Positions 25,741 through 35,105 are shown, counted from the stretch's first letter. The stretch is 59,042 nt of DNA from Flavobacteriaceae bacterium (GCA_024742935.1 JANSXN010000007.1:1-59042); one strand, 5' to 3'. Notes: generated by a model from the letters alone, not told the origin. Made by a program: numbers and translations.

Positions 25741-26607
25741 ATGAAACTCAAGACCATAGACAGGGTTCAAACAATACCCAAAAAAGCATTTATACAAAAT
25801 TATTTAAAACCCCAAAAGCCCCTAATAATTGAAAAGGGTATTGAGGATTGGATGGCTTTTTCAAAATGGAACCTAGACTATATGGCAAAAGTTGCCGGCG
25901 ACAAAATAGTCCCTCTTTATGACGATAAACCCATAACTGCTGCTAAAAAATTCAATGAGCCGGCACATAAAATGAAAATGTCTGAGTATATCGCTCTGCT
26001 TCAAAAGGAACCCACCAAATACCGCATTTTTTTATGGAACATACTCAAAGAAGTTCCCCAATTACAAAACGATTTTTCTTTTCCTAACCTTGGAATTCGA
26101 TTTTTAAAAAGCTTGCCAATGCTTTTTTTTGGCGGTAAGGATTCCACTACTTTTATGCACTATGACATCGATTTAGCAAACATTATACATGTTCATTTTG
26201 ACGGGAAAAAAGAAATCATTCTTTTTGATCAAAGCCAGACAAAGCACCTCTATAAAGTACCGCACTCCCTTATCACAAGAGAAGATATCGATTTTTCAAA
26301 CCCAGACTATGAAAAATGGCCTGCACTCAAGAAAGCTGTGGGATACAAAATAACCCTCAATCACGGTGAAGTTTTATTTATGCCAGAGGGTTATTGGCAT
26401 TATATGAAATACATCACTCCCGGATTTAGTATGAGCCTTAGGGGTATTCCGCAAAACCCAGTGCACCTTAGCAGGGCTGTTTACAACATATTTGTGATGC
26501 GTCATTTTGATAATTTGATGCGCCGTTGGAAAGGGCAAAAATGGATTGACTCCAAAAATGAAAAAGCGATTTTAAACACGCATAAAAAACTAGATATTAA
26601 GGGATAA
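25741..26607 (+). CDS. Cupin-like JmjC-domain protein (probable Fe(II)/2-oxoglutarate hydroxylase)
   Basis: The 288-residue protein matches the Cupin_8/JmjC group. PLIIEKGIEDW lies near residue 22, the metal-binding HYDIDLANIIHVHFDGKKEIILFD at about 140-163, and the second histidine in FMPEGYWHYMKY near 220. Family members hydroxylate protein or small-molecule targets with Fe(II), O2 and 2-oxoglutarate; the target here is unknown. It converges with recX, overlapping it by 11 bases, and has its own -7 box. Confidence 0.82.
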   Translation: MKLKTIDRVQTIPKKAFIQNYLKPQKPLIIEKGIEDWMAFSKWNLDYMAKVAGDKIVPLYDDKPITAAKKFNEPAHKMKMSEYIALLQKEPTKYRIFLWNILKEVPQLQNDFSFPNLGIRFLKSLPMLFFGGKDSTTFMHYDIDLANIIHVHFDGKKEIILFDQSQTKHLYKVPHSLITREDIDFSNPDYEKWPALKKAVGYKITLNHGEVLFMPEGYWHYMKYITPGFSMSLRGIPQNPVHLSRAVYNIFVMRHFDNLMRRWKGQKWIDSKNEKAILNTHKKLDIKG

Positions 26608-27067
26608 GAGCAACTGTTTTTGAATAAACCAAATCACTTTCCCAACCCCTGTATAAAAGATAATCTGCCAGTTTTTTGCGCTTTTTGTATTTGTTTGTTT
26701 CTCTAATTTGGTTGAGGCGTTTTTCAGAAAGGGCATCAAATGTTATTTGGTATTCTTCTTCATTGATTTCTGCAAGAGATACTTTGATGTTATATGCAGA
26801 AACTTTCCGTTTTTTCAATTCATTGACAATGCGGTTTCTCCCCCATTTTTTAATGGAAAACTTGCCGCGAGCAAAGGCTTTTGCAAATCGGGTTTCGTTA
26901 ATAAAATCGTGCTCCAACAAATGAAGTATGATTTGGTCAACCGCTTCGGGAATGAGTCGCATTTCTCTCAACTTAGTTTCCACTTCCTGATGACAACGTT
27001 CTTGATAAGCACAATAACGCTCCATCTTGGTGAGCGCCTCATCTACAGTATAAACTTTTGAATTCAT
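26597..27067 (-). CDS. recX: Regulatory protein RecX
   Basis: The 156-residue basic, all-helical protein has the RecX pattern: ALTKMERYCAYQERCHQEVETKLRE, then LLEHDFINETRFAKAFARGKFSIKKWGRNRIVNELKKR, three repeats of a three-helix motif. RecX inhibits RecA filaments. It is not next to recA here. It diverges from mutY across 82 bases. Confidence 0.9.
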   Translation of the reverse strand: MNSKVYTVDEALTKMERYCAYQERCHQEVETKLREMRLIPEAVDQIILHLLEHDFINETRFAKAFARGKFSIKKWGRNRIVNELKKRKVSAYNIKVSLAEINEEEYQITFDALSEKRLNQIRETNKYKKRKKLADYLLYRGWESDLVYSKTVALIP

Positions 27068-27124
27068 TATCCCAAAGGAAGCATAATTCTAATAAAAAAG
27101 CAACGCAAACTAAAAGATACCCAC

Positions 27125-27132
27125 TATTTTTG
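27125..27132 (+). promoter_or_regulatory. -7 box ahead of mutY
   Basis: TATTTTTG fits TAnnTTTG, 17 bases before the ATG at 27150, implying a leader of about 10 bases. Confidence 0.55.
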
Positions 27133-27149
27133 TAGGGTTAAAATTCAAA

Positions 27150-28181
27150 ATGTCCTTTACTTCAAAACTTATTGACTGGTACCAAAGCAACAAAAGAGAA
27201 TTGCCGTGGCGTGCTCGCAAAGACCCTTATGCTATCTGGCTTTCGGAAATCATATTACAACAAACCCGCATTGAACAGGGCTTGAAATACTATGAGGCTT
27301 TTATAGAAACCTATCCCACTGTTTTTGATTTGGCAAAAGCTGAAGAAGAAGACGTTTTAAAACTTTGGCAAGGTTTGGGCTATTATTCCCGTGCCCGAAA
27401 CCTGCATCACACTGCCATTTCTATTGTTGAAACCCACAAGGGTATTTTCCCTGAAAATCATTCAGGATTGATGAAACTTAAAGGTATAGGCGATTATACA
27501 GCAAGTGCCATTTCATCAATTTGTTATAACGAACCTCAAGCCGTCGTTGACGGTAATGTTTACAGAGTGCTATCAAGAGTGTTTGGAATTTTCACCCCCA
27601 TTAATTCATCACAAGGAGCCAAAGAGTTTAAGACCCTCGCCCAAAAACTCATTGACACAAAACAGCCCGGAGAGTTTAACCAGGCTTTGATGGAATTTGG
27701 AGCCACACATTGCAAACCTCAAAACCCGGGTTGTGAACATTGTGTGTTTTCATCCACTTGTGTGGCACTCAAAAAGGAGTTTGTAATGCAGCTTCCGGTG
27801 AAAACGGGAAAAACAAAAGTGAGGAAACGTTATTTTAATTATTTGGTGCTTGTTTCTGATGATGAAAAAACAATTTTAGAAAAAAGAACTGAAAAAGGCA
27901 TTTGGAAAAATTTATACCAGTTTCCGTTAATCGAAAAAGAAAATTCTTCAAAAATCACCTTTGAGGAGGTTGAAAAATGCTTTCCCGAGATTGAAATTGA
28001 TTCTGTAACAGTTCATAATGAAATACCTTTAACGCACAAACTTTCCCATCAGCATCTACAAATTCAGTTTTGGGTAGCTTCTACAGCTGCTTTAGGCGAA
28101 AAGGGCTTGCCCATTTCAAAAATAAATGAGCTTCCCGTACCCATTGTGATTCACAATTTTATTGTCGATTTCTCCTTTTAA
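27150..28181 (+). CDS. mutY: A/G-specific adenine glycosylase MutY
   Basis: The 343-residue enzyme removes adenine mispaired with 8-oxoguanine. It has the helix-hairpin-helix region LMKLKGIGDYTASAISSICY and the catalytic aspartate in VVDGNVYRVLSR. The iron-sulfur loop has C-x6-C-x2-C-x5-C spacing (about residues 191-207). A NUDIX-like C-terminal domain (about 225-343) recognises the opposite 8-oxoG. The order mutY-ssb-gldD is that of gliding flavobacteria, except that gldE is missing from its usual place. Confidence 0.95.
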   Translation: MSFTSKLIDWYQSNKRELPWRARKDPYAIWLSEIILQQTRIEQGLKYYEAFIETYPTVFDLAKAEEEDVLKLWQGLGYYSRARNLHHTAISIVETHKGIFPENHSGLMKLKGIGDYTASAISSICYNEPQAVVDGNVYRVLSRVFGIFTPINSSQGAKEFKTLAQKLIDTKQPGEFNQALMEFGATHCKPQNPGCEHCVFSSTCVALKKEFVMQLPVKTGKTKVRKRYFNYLVLVSDDEKTILEKRTEKGIWKNLYQFPLIEKENSSKITFEEVEKCFPEIEIDSVTVHNEIPLTHKLSHQHLQIQFWVASTAALGEKGLPISKINELPVPIVIHNFIVDFSF

Positions 28182-28199
28182 AAGCCACTCAAAATTGGT

Positions 28200-28207
28200 A
28201 TCTTTGA
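28200..28207 (+). promoter_or_regulatory. -7 box ahead of ssb
   Basis: TATCTTTG fits the consensus and lies 21 bases before the ssb ATG at 28229. Confidence 0.55.
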
Positions 28208-28228
28208 TACTTACTAAAATTTCAAATT

Positions 28229-28681
28229 ATGAGTGGTACTGTAAATAAAGTGATGCTAATTGGGCACACAGGTGATGATGTGAAAATGATCCATTTTGAA
28301 GGCGGAAATTGCATTGGCAGATTTCCACTTGCAACCAATGAAACCTATACAAACCGAACTACCGGTGAAAAAGTTTCAAATACAGAGTGGCACAATATTG
28401 TAGTGAGAAACAAAGCCGCCGAAATTTGTGAACGCTACCTGAAAAAAGGTGACAAAGTCTATATTGAAGGTCGTTTAAAAACCAGGAAGTGGCAGGATGA
28501 CCAGGGCAATGAGCGTTATAGTACAGAGATACAATGTACAGATTTTACGTTCTTAACTTCAAAATCTGAATCTGAAACAGCGTCTCAAAAGCCAGAGTCA
28601 TCCACTGTTGAAAAAACCGAACAAACTGAACCGCCTCAAAATCAACCGGTGAATGATCAAGAAGACGACCTTCCTTTTTAA
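28229..28681 (+). CDS. ssb: Single-stranded DNA-binding protein
   Basis: The 150-residue protein has an N-terminal OB fold (VNKVMLIGHTGDDVKM, GRFPLATNE, NTEWHNIVVRNKAAEICERYLKKGDKVYIEGRL). A disordered Gln/Pro/Glu-rich linker follows, and the protein ends in the acidic tail DQEDDLPF that docks repair and replication partners. It coats ssDNA as a tetramer. The same tail ends the DUF3127 protein at 56675-57052. Confidence 0.95.
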   Translation: MSGTVNKVMLIGHTGDDVKMIHFEGGNCIGRFPLATNETYTNRTTGEKVSNTEWHNIVVRNKAAEICERYLKKGDKVYIEGRLKTRKWQDDQGNERYSTEIQCTDFTFLTSKSESETASQKPESSTVEKTEQTEPPQNQPVNDQEDDLPF

Positions 28682-28749
28682 AGTATAATTTGTTTAAATA
28701 ATACCCGTTACAGAGTAAAACACTTTTGCAATTTATTACTAAAAATTCT

Positions 28750-29301
28750 ATGAAATATTTTTTTGCCATTTTTAGTGTGTTGCTTTTCCTCAATTCGTGC
28801 GGACAGGATGTCACAGTAAAACCTAAGGCAATGCTTCACTTACAATATCCGGAGCCTGTTTATAAATCTGTTGATTTTGGGTGTCCGTTTAGCTTTGAAA
28901 TAAACAATCTTGCAAAAGTGAACAAAAAACAAAATTGCTGGGTAAACCTTGAATATTCAAATATGAAAGCAACACTTCATATAACGTATCGTGAGGTGAA
29001 CAACAATCTCGATTCATTGCTTTTTGATGCTCAAAAACTTACTTATGATCATACAATAAAAGCATCTACAATTTTTGAACAACCACGCGTTGATTCTATC
29101 AATGATGTTTTTGGAATGTTGTATATGATCAATGGTAACGCGGCTACTTCCACTCAGTTTTATGCAACTGATAGTTTAAAACATTTTGTTACCGGCTCAT
29201 TGTATTTTAGAAGCAAACCCAATTTTGATTCCATTTTGCCGGCAATATCTTATTTAAGAGAAGATGTTAGGCATATTATGGAAAGTATTAAATGGAAATA
29301 A
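28750..29301 (+). CDS. gldD: Gliding motility lipoprotein GldD
   Basis: The 183-residue lipoprotein (lipobox FLNSC) matches GldD. It has PKAMLHLQYPEPVYKSVDFGCPFSFEI near the N-terminus, NCWVNLEYSNMKATLHITYR, and the C-terminal YFRSKPNFDSILPAISYLREDVRHIM. GldD is needed for gliding and type IX secretion in Flavobacterium johnsoniae, acting in the envelope with unknown mechanism. The start at 28750 gives a proper signal peptide; an upstream TTG at 28726 is less likely. In F. johnsoniae gldE lies between ssb and gldD; here only 68 bases separate them. Confidence 0.88.
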   Translation: MKYFFAIFSVLLFLNSCGQDVTVKPKAMLHLQYPEPVYKSVDFGCPFSFEINNLAKVNKKQNCWVNLEYSNMKATLHITYREVNNNLDSLLFDAQKLTYDHTIKASTIFEQPRVDSINDVFGMLYMINGNAATSTQFYATDSLKHFVTGSLYFRSKPNFDSILPAISYLREDVRHIMESIKWK

Positions 29302-29309
29302 ATTTTAAC

Positions 29310-30200
29310 ATGAGGTTTTTAACTACTTTATTGGCTTTTTTCACAGGTGCTTGGCTATTTGCTCAAAGTTATGAACCCCTTCTTGACCAGATTAATGAAT
29401 GGCAATTAACTTCTTGCAACTTTGGATGTATTACAGATATTTATTATACAGATGGTGACACCCTGGTAAATAACAAAACGTATAAAATCCTTGACGGCTA
29501 TCATTACATAAACCGCAATCTTCTTTTGCGTGAAAATACTTCAGAGAAAAAAGTATACATCACCATTCTTGAGCCTCAATTTGCAGAGGATTTATTACTA
29601 TATGACTTTTCTTTGGATGTAGGTGACAGCATAGAGATGCTAAACCCCATAACACCCTTTCCAACAAATGGCGGCTATTTTTTACTGGATTCCATTAACA
29701 TGTTGCCTTTAGGAAATGGAAATGATTACAGACATTTTTATTTTTCACCTACACCATCAAATACCGTGAGTACTCAAAATGCCATTTGGGTAGAAGGTGT
29801 GGGGTCTTTATCTATCATTAATGCTCCCGGTGGTTATCCTGATATTAATGCTGTGGGTCATTTGAGTTGCTCATTTAAAAATTCAGAGTTATTTTATTCA
29901 AACCTTGATTCCATTAATGTCTGTGAACCTGCAATTCTTGGTATTCCGGAAGCGATAGAATCTTTGAAAGAGATTCAGCTTTTCTCACAATCCGAAAAAA
30001 ATCATTTTCTACTCACAAATACTCAAAAAGTAAATAGTATTTCTGTTTTCGGCTTAACCGGAAAGTTAATTAAAACTATTGCACCCAAAAGTCAAAGCAA
30101 CATAAATCTGGATTTAAGCACTCTTAAACCAGGAATTTATATTCTTAAAATAAAACAAACCAATTACAAACAAAAAACTTTTAAAGTGGTTATTAAATAA
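29310..30200 (+). CDS. Secreted protein with type IX (type A) C-terminal sorting domain
   Basis: The 296-residue protein has a Sec signal peptide (cut near FAQ) and a body of about 195 residues with Cys pairs (TSCNFGC). The C-terminal 80 residues show the Por-secretion/type A sorting pattern: FSQSEKNHFLLTN, ISVFGLTGKLIKTI, NLDLSTLKPGIYILKI, TFKVVIK. It should cross the outer membrane by the type IX system and be attached or released. The start is placed at 29310 rather than an in-frame ATG at 29292, which lies inside gldD and would lengthen the polar N-terminus. Its body resembles no enzyme I know. Confidence 0.85.
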   Translation: MRFLTTLLAFFTGAWLFAQSYEPLLDQINEWQLTSCNFGCITDIYYTDGDTLVNNKTYKILDGYHYINRNLLLRENTSEKKVYITILEPQFAEDLLLYDFSLDVGDSIEMLNPITPFPTNGGYFLLDSINMLPLGNGNDYRHFYFSPTPSNTVSTQNAIWVEGVGSLSIINAPGGYPDINAVGHLSCSFKNSELFYSNLDSINVCEPAILGIPEAIESLKEIQLFSQSEKNHFLLTNTQKVNSISVFGLTGKLIKTIAPKSQSNINLDLSTLKPGIYILKIKQTNYKQKTFKVVIK

Positions 30201-30201
30201 A

Positions 30202-30227
30202 AAACCCCACAATTTCTTGCGGGGTTT
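30202..30227. terminator. Bidirectional terminator between the T9SS protein and the HMA lipoprotein
   Basis: AAACCCC and GGGGTTT enclose a stem with CAA/TTG and a short loop. The element lies between two converging genes and has A/T runs on both sides. Confidence 0.8.
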
Positions 30228-30245
30228 ACAATTTTTAAGGGGTGA

Positions 30246-30653
30246 TTATTCTTCGATTATTTCTTCTGGCGCATTCAATACTTCACCATTCCAGCTAGTC
30301 ACTTCATAAGTGTCACCCGTTTTCTTAACGTTTGCGATTACCAAATCCCTAGTCACTATATCTTCGTCAAATTCTACTTTTGCCATTTTTGATTCAAAAT
30401 CAACCTCAACCGTTTTTACTCCGTCCATTTGAGCAATATTTTTTTCAATCACTTTTGCGCATCCCATCGCACACATCATTCCATCAATTTCAAATTTTGC
30501 TGCAACATAGTTTGCATCAGGATTCAATACTTTTTCTTTTACTTCTTCATCGGCAAGATCAACCGTTTTGATCTCTGGAGAATTTTCATTTTTACAAGAA
30601 ACAAGAATCGCTGAGATTACAAAAAGACCTAAAATATATTTTAAAGTTTTCAT
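30246..30653 (-). CDS. Heavy-metal-associated (HMA) domain lipoprotein
   Basis: The 135-residue protein has a lipobox (ILVSC), a short acidic spacer and an HMA domain. FEIDGMMCAMGCAKVIEKNIAQMDGVKTVEVDFESKMAKVEFDE carries the metal-binding pattern GMMCAMGC, a CxxxC variant of the usual CxxC. It is periplasmic or on the envelope and may bind copper. The start is the ATG at 30651-30653. An upstream ATG at 30677 would lie next to the -7 box and before the expected transcription start. Confidence 0.82.
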   Translation of the reverse strand: MKTLKYILGLFVISAILVSCKNENSPEIKTVDLADEEVKEKVLNPDANYVAAKFEIDGMMCAMGCAKVIEKNIAQMDGVKTVEVDFESKMAKVEFDEDIVTRDLVIANVKKTGDTYEVTSWNGEVLNAPEEIIEE

Positions 30654-30678
30654 TTTTTTGATGTTTTTAAATTTCATA

Positions 30679-30686
30679 CAAATTTA
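30679..30686 (-). promoter_or_regulatory. -7 box of the HMA lipoprotein gene
   Basis: On the - strand this reads TAAATTTG. It lies 25 bases upstream of the chosen start and directly abuts the alternative start at 30677, which it argues against. Confidence 0.5.
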
Positions 30687-30745
30687 CAAAAACAGATGAT
30701 TAATAGATTTAAAATGCTGAATTTTGTTTGAACTTAAAAAAGCAA

Positions 30746-31645
30746 ATGGAAAACCCAAACACCAAATGGTTTTATCTCATTATCCTCTCTATTGTTTGGG
30801 GGAGTTCATTTATCCTTATTAAAAAATCACTGGTGGGATTAACCCCCATACAAGTAGGGTCTTTACGTATTTTTATTGCGGGGCTTTTTTTATTTATACT
30901 GGGATTTAAACGTTTGAAGAAACTCACAAAAACCCAATGGAAGTGGGTAGCTATCGCTGGTTTTATGGGAACTTTTTTTCCTGCTTTTTTCTTTGCCTAT
31001 GCACAAACTGAAATTGACAGTGCCATTACATCCATTCTAAACGCAACAACGCCAATTATGACTTTGATTTTTGGAGCTTTGATTTTTTCAATTGGGTTTA
31101 CGCGCAGACAACTTCTTGGAGTGATTATTGGACTTTTGGGTTGTCTTCTTCTTATTTGGCAAGGGTCTGAAATCAATCCCAATCAAAATTACTGGTATGT
31201 GCTGTTTATCTTTTTTGCCACTGTGGGTTATGCAATGAATGTGAACTTGATTAAAACGCATTTGCAGGAGTTATCACCCTTGGGAATCTCTGCCGGAAGC
31301 TTTTTTACAATCCTTTTTCCCTCTTTTATTATACTGGCAAGTAGCGGTTTTTTTAGTGCTGAAGTTTTACAAAATAAAGAAACACAGATAGCCATTGGTT
31401 ATATTTCTGTACTCGCCATTTTTGGTTCTGCGCTGGCGTTGTTACTCTTTAATAAATTGATTCAAATAAGTACTCCGGTTTTCTCCACTTCTGTGACTTA
31501 CACCATTCCCATTGTGGCTTTGTTGTGGGGAATTTTAGATGGCGAGCAGTTTAGTTTTTTACAGGTGATTGCAGGGGGTATAATTCTATTTGGAGTCATC
31601 CTGGCAAACCGAAAAAAGAGAATAAGAAAAACCGCCCCGGTTTAA
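30746..31645 (+). CDS. EamA/DMT-family transporter
   Basis: The 299-residue protein has ten membrane helices in two EamA repeats. The first opens with YLIILSIVWGSSFILIKKSLVGLTPIQVGSLR. The second starts near residue 146 with NYWYVLFIFFATVGYAMNVNLIKTHL and ends LLWGILDGEQFSFLQVIAGGIILFGVILANRKK. These drug/metabolite transporters export amino acids, nucleosides or other metabolites; the substrate is not predictable. The ATG at 30746 is preferred over a TTG at 30728. The stop codon lies in the loop of the terminator. Confidence 0.88.
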   Translation: MENPNTKWFYLIILSIVWGSSFILIKKSLVGLTPIQVGSLRIFIAGLFLFILGFKRLKKLTKTQWKWVAIAGFMGTFFPAFFFAYAQTEIDSAITSILNATTPIMTLIFGALIFSIGFTRRQLLGVIIGLLGCLLLIWQGSEINPNQNYWYVLFIFFATVGYAMNVNLIKTHLQELSPLGISAGSFFTILFPSFIILASSGFFSAEVLQNKETQIAIGYISVLAIFGSALALLLFNKLIQISTPVFSTSVTYTIPIVALLWGILDGEQFSFLQVIAGGIILFGVILANRKKRIRKTAPV

Positions 31646-31656
31646 GAGGCGGTTTT
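31627..31656 (+). terminator. Terminator overlapping the EamA stop codon
   Basis: AAAACCGCC pairs with GGCGGTTTT. The stem's left arm is coding sequence and the stop codon TAA (31643-31645) sits in the loop. Confidence 0.85.
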
Positions 31657-31700
31657 GTCTAAAATATATTTACATAAGTTTTTTGTCTAAACTTCATTGC

Positions 31701-33767
31701 CTATTCAAAATCTGCATCACTCACGCCTTCGTTGATTTTAATTTCTGAAACTTCAAATTTAATCTCTTGCGGTCCTGCAGTAATACTAATTGTGTGAGGA
31801 AACAATATGTCATCTACTTTGTTATAATCACTATAAAAAATAGACGACTTCATTTGCATACCATTTATTTCACTTGTAGTTTCATCTTTGATTTTTAAAC
31901 CGCTTTCAGCACTGTAGAAGCTTATTTTATTGTCTCCAAACTGAATTGCATATGCGTTGACTCCATCAATGTTTTCAATTCCTTTGAGAGCAGCATTTTT
32001 TGCATTCATTTCGGGAAATGGGCCTGCGCTTTCTTTCATTTGATTAATTTGCTCTTCATCAAACTCCACTTTTTGACCTTGTGACATTCTGTAACCGCTT
32101 TCACCATTAAAGACAGTTTTTTGCATAGCCATACCGCCCATTAATATTGCCTGAGACATTTTACTATCTGTGGTAGTTTTCATTTCCATACCCAACTGCA
32201 TTCCTTGCATAGTTGCCCCCGCAACTGTAAATACAGAGTTTACACTTTCAAGTTTACTTTTCCCACCAATGGCTTTGAGGTAATTGTTTAAAACAGTTTC
32301 TGCTGTTACAGAGGGATCTATCTCAATATTGTAATTAGGTTCTTCTACTTCATTACCATAAATATCAAAATAGAATACCGGAATCATTTTTCCATCACCT
32401 CTGTCGATATTTTTAAGTCCTTCAAGTATTTCAGAGCCTTTTCCTGTTACAACAATGCGGGCTCTTTCTAGTTTAAAATAAGTGTTGGCAACTCTTTTTA
32501 CATCTTCTGCAGTTACAGCATTGATTTTTTTGAGGTAATCTTCATAAAAATCTTTAGGTAAATTTTGTGTTTCTATATTCAACGCATAGTTTGCAATTGT
32601 TTCAGGTCTTTCAAGTGCTAAAACAAAGTTTCCGGTGTATTTTGCTTTGGCTAATGTAAGCTTATCATTCTCCACTAGATTTTCTCTGATGTTTTTAATC
32701 TCGTGAAGCATTTGTACAACAGCACTGTCTGTTACAGCGTTCCTTACACTTGTAGAAGCAAAGAATCTTGTCACGTGTTTACCGGCACCTGTTGAAGAGC
32801 GCGCACCATATGTCCAGCCTTTGTCTTCTCTTAAATTCATGTTTAAGTAGCTATTGAAATCACCTCCTAAAATGCTGTTTGCTACAAGCACGGCATGATA
32901 ATCAGGGTGGTTCATTTCTAAGTTTACCACATTTTCTACAACCAGTTCAGATTGAACGGCATTGGGCATATCAATAAAATTGATTTGAGTAGCGAGTACA
33001 TCTTGCGGCATAGAGTAGCTTACGTCGAGAACAGGTCTTTTAGGCCAGTCTTTAAAATGAAGGTTCACTAATGCTTCAACCTTTGGCAGGGTAACATCAC
33101 CAATAACAACAAGATATGCATTCTCTGGAGAGAAAAAATTGTCATAATAATTTTTCACATCTACTAAGGTGATATTTTGAACCGTTTCTTCTGTAGCAAA
33201 CTCACCTTTGGGGTGTTTTTTACCATAAAGCAATGCAGATGAAACCTGTCTTGAAACATTAGAAACATCTTTTTTATTGTTTTTTAAGGCTTCAAGCAAC
33301 TTGTCTTTTTCTTTTTGAAATTCTTCTTGAACCAGCAAGGGGTTTTTAGCAGCATCTGCAAAGAGTTCAAAAACTTTATCAAAATATTTTGATAAGGAGC
33401 TTGCAAAACCACTTTGAGAACCAAAACTTATGTTGGCGCCTAAAAAGTCAATTTCTTCATTGAATTTGTCTTTTGGAATATTTGTGGTTCCGTTTCCTAA
33501 CATAGCTGCCAGAATTGATTCAACTCCTGCCTTATCCTGAGAGGCATAAAGTGGATTGTCCAGTTGAAGTTGCATTCTAACTCGGGGTAACTTTGTATTT
33601 TTTACAACCATAACTTTCATACCATTGTCCAAATCATAAGAGTGAGGAGTGGCTAAGTTGATAGTGGGAGCAGGTTTTGGTACAGGTCGTTTACTTCTGT
33701 CAATTTGAGCAGTTGAAATGCCTACAAAAAGAAAACAGATTAGAATAGTTAAGATGTTATTTTTCAT
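31701..33767 (-). CDS. M16-family peptidase homologue, non-catalytic partner with C-terminal extension
   Basis: The 688-residue secreted protein has a signal peptide (cut near GISTAQ) and two M16 domains at about residues 45-470. The zinc motif HxxEH is replaced by a GVESILAAMLGNG segment, so this subunit is probably inactive but supplies the R/Y pair for substrate binding (GWTYGARSS). From about residue 490 a LolA-like beta domain follows (ETVLNNYLKAIGGKSKLESV, KDETTSEINGMQMKSS). It lies 12 bases after the catalytic partner; the two should form a periplasmic heterodimer that degrades peptides. Confidence 0.88.
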   Translation of the reverse strand: MKNNILTILICFLFVGISTAQIDRSKRPVPKPAPTINLATPHSYDLDNGMKVMVVKNTKLPRVRMQLQLDNPLYASQDKAGVESILAAMLGNGTTNIPKDKFNEEIDFLGANISFGSQSGFASSLSKYFDKVFELFADAAKNPLLVQEEFQKEKDKLLEALKNNKKDVSNVSRQVSSALLYGKKHPKGEFATEETVQNITLVDVKNYYDNFFSPENAYLVVIGDVTLPKVEALVNLHFKDWPKRPVLDVSYSMPQDVLATQINFIDMPNAVQSELVVENVVNLEMNHPDYHAVLVANSILGGDFNSYLNMNLREDKGWTYGARSSTGAGKHVTRFFASTSVRNAVTDSAVVQMLHEIKNIRENLVENDKLTLAKAKYTGNFVLALERPETIANYALNIETQNLPKDFYEDYLKKINAVTAEDVKRVANTYFKLERARIVVTGKGSEILEGLKNIDRGDGKMIPVFYFDIYGNEVEEPNYNIEIDPSVTAETVLNNYLKAIGGKSKLESVNSVFTVAGATMQGMQLGMEMKTTTDSKMSQAILMGGMAMQKTVFNGESGYRMSQGQKVEFDEEQINQMKESAGPFPEMNAKNAALKGIENIDGVNAYAIQFGDNKISFYSAESGLKIKDETTSEINGMQMKSSIFYSDYNKVDDILFPHTISITAGPQEIKFEVSEIKINEGVSDADFE

Positions 33768-33779
33768 TGATATGTTTTT

Positions 33780-35105
33780 TTATTGTTTATCATTTTCAGG
33801 TAAATATTCCAATCGCAATCGCTGATTGGGGTTTAAGTATTTTCTGGCAGCTTCTCTAATTTCTTCACGTGTGATAGATCTGTAGATATCAATCTCATTG
33901 TTTATCAAATTAATGTCACCATAAAGCATTTGATAGGTCGCAAGAGAACCGGCAATTCCGGCAATTGTAGCGTTGGAATTAACAAACCTGTTTTCAAAAA
34001 CATTTTGTAATTTTTCAAATTCTCTTTCAGAAATTAACTCGTTTTGAAGCTTTACAATTTCTTCATCAATTTCTTTTGTTAAATCGTCCAAAGAGGTGTC
34101 GTTTAATGGTAATGCAAAAGTCAAATACATTCCATAATCTTGTTGACTAACGTTAAAGGCTGCTACTTGAAGTGCCATTTTTTTATCATCAACAAGTTTT
34201 TTGTAGAGTCTGGAACTTTTTCCGTCACTTAAAATAGTAGAAACCATATCGAGCACCCTTGCCTCCCTGGTATTCATTGCCGGTGTTCTGTAAGCATGAA
34301 CAATGGCTGGTATCTGAATATTAGGGTCATAAGCCACAGCATTGATTTGTTTTGTAATGGGTGCTTCTTTAATATTCACTCGGGGTACATCTTCACCTCT
34401 GGGTATAGGGCCAAAATATTGTTGAATCATTTTCTTTACTTCAGGAATATTAATGTCTCCTGCTACAACGAGAGTTGCATTGTTTGGAACGTAAAATTTC
34501 TCATTAAAAGCAAGAAACTCATCCAGAGTAGCAGCATCGAGGTGTTCCATACTCCCAATAGGAGACCACCTGTAAGGGTGCTCTTTAAACATATGCTTTT
34601 TTACCTCAGCAAACAGATTACCGTAGGGTTGGTTGTCAACTCTAAGTCTTTTTTCTTCCTTGACCACTTCGTTTTGAGTATCAACACCAATTTGATTAAT
34701 GATGGGGTGAAGTAAGCGTTCACTCTCCATCCATAGACCCACTTCAACTGCATTGGAAGGAAATATTTCATAATAATATGTGCGGTCGTCACTGGTGTTT
34801 GCATTGTTTGAACCACCGTAAGAGGAAACTATTTTAAACCATTCACCTCTTTCAATATTCTTAGTGCCCTCAAACAGGAGGTGTTCAAAAAAATGTGCAA
34901 AACCGGTGCGATCAGGATTTTCGTCTTTAGCTCCCACTTGATACATAACCGAGGTTATAGCAACTGGTGCAGTATTGTCCTGATGTAAAATAACGTGCAA
35001 ACCGTTATCAAGTGTGTACTCTTCAAATGCAACTTCTTGAGCATTAACTGTGGTGAATACAAAAAGAAGAAGCACTATGGTAAAAAGATTTTTTTTCATA
35101 GTCAT
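33780..35105 (-). CDS. M16-family zinc peptidase, catalytic subunit
   Basis: The 441-residue protein has a signal peptide (cut near VNAQ). Its zinc-binding motif HFFEHLLFEG (HxxEH) lies at about residues 71-80, with the distal Glu region EVVKEEKRLRVDNQPYG near 150. The second domain is typical of insulinase/processing-peptidase relatives. It should cleave peptides in the periplasm. It is the first gene of a two-gene operon and has a -7 box upstream at 35174-35181. Confidence 0.92.
   Translation of the reverse strand: MTMKKNLFTIVLLLFVFTTVNAQEVAFEEYTLDNGLHVILHQDNTAPVAITSVMYQVGAKDENPDRTGFAHFFEHLLFEGTKNIERGEWFKIVSSYGGSNNANTSDDRTYYYEIFPSNAVEVGLWMESERLLHPIINQIGVDTQNEVVKEEKRLRVDNQPYGNLFAEVKKHMFKEHPYRWSPIGSMEHLDAATLDEFLAFNEKFYVPNNATLVVAGDINIPEVKKMIQQYFGPIPRGEDVPRVNIKEAPITKQINAVAYDPNIQIPAIVHAYRTPAMNTREARVLDMVSTILSDGKSSRLYKKLVDDKKMALQVAAFNVSQQDYGMYLTFALPLNDTSLDDLTKEIDEEIVKLQNELISEREFEKLQNVFENRFVNSNATIAGIAGSLATYQMLYGDINLINNEIDIYRSITREEIREAARKYLNPNQRLRLEYLPENDKQ

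Noticed and set aside
26597-26607. 11-base overlap of the JmjC-like gene and recX as a fusion or frameshift
   Set aside because: The genes converge on opposite strands and both end normally; short convergent overlaps are common here.
34296-34715. 139-codon open frame antisense to the M16 peptidase
   Set aside because: It has no recognisable motif and lies wholly inside a well-supported gene.
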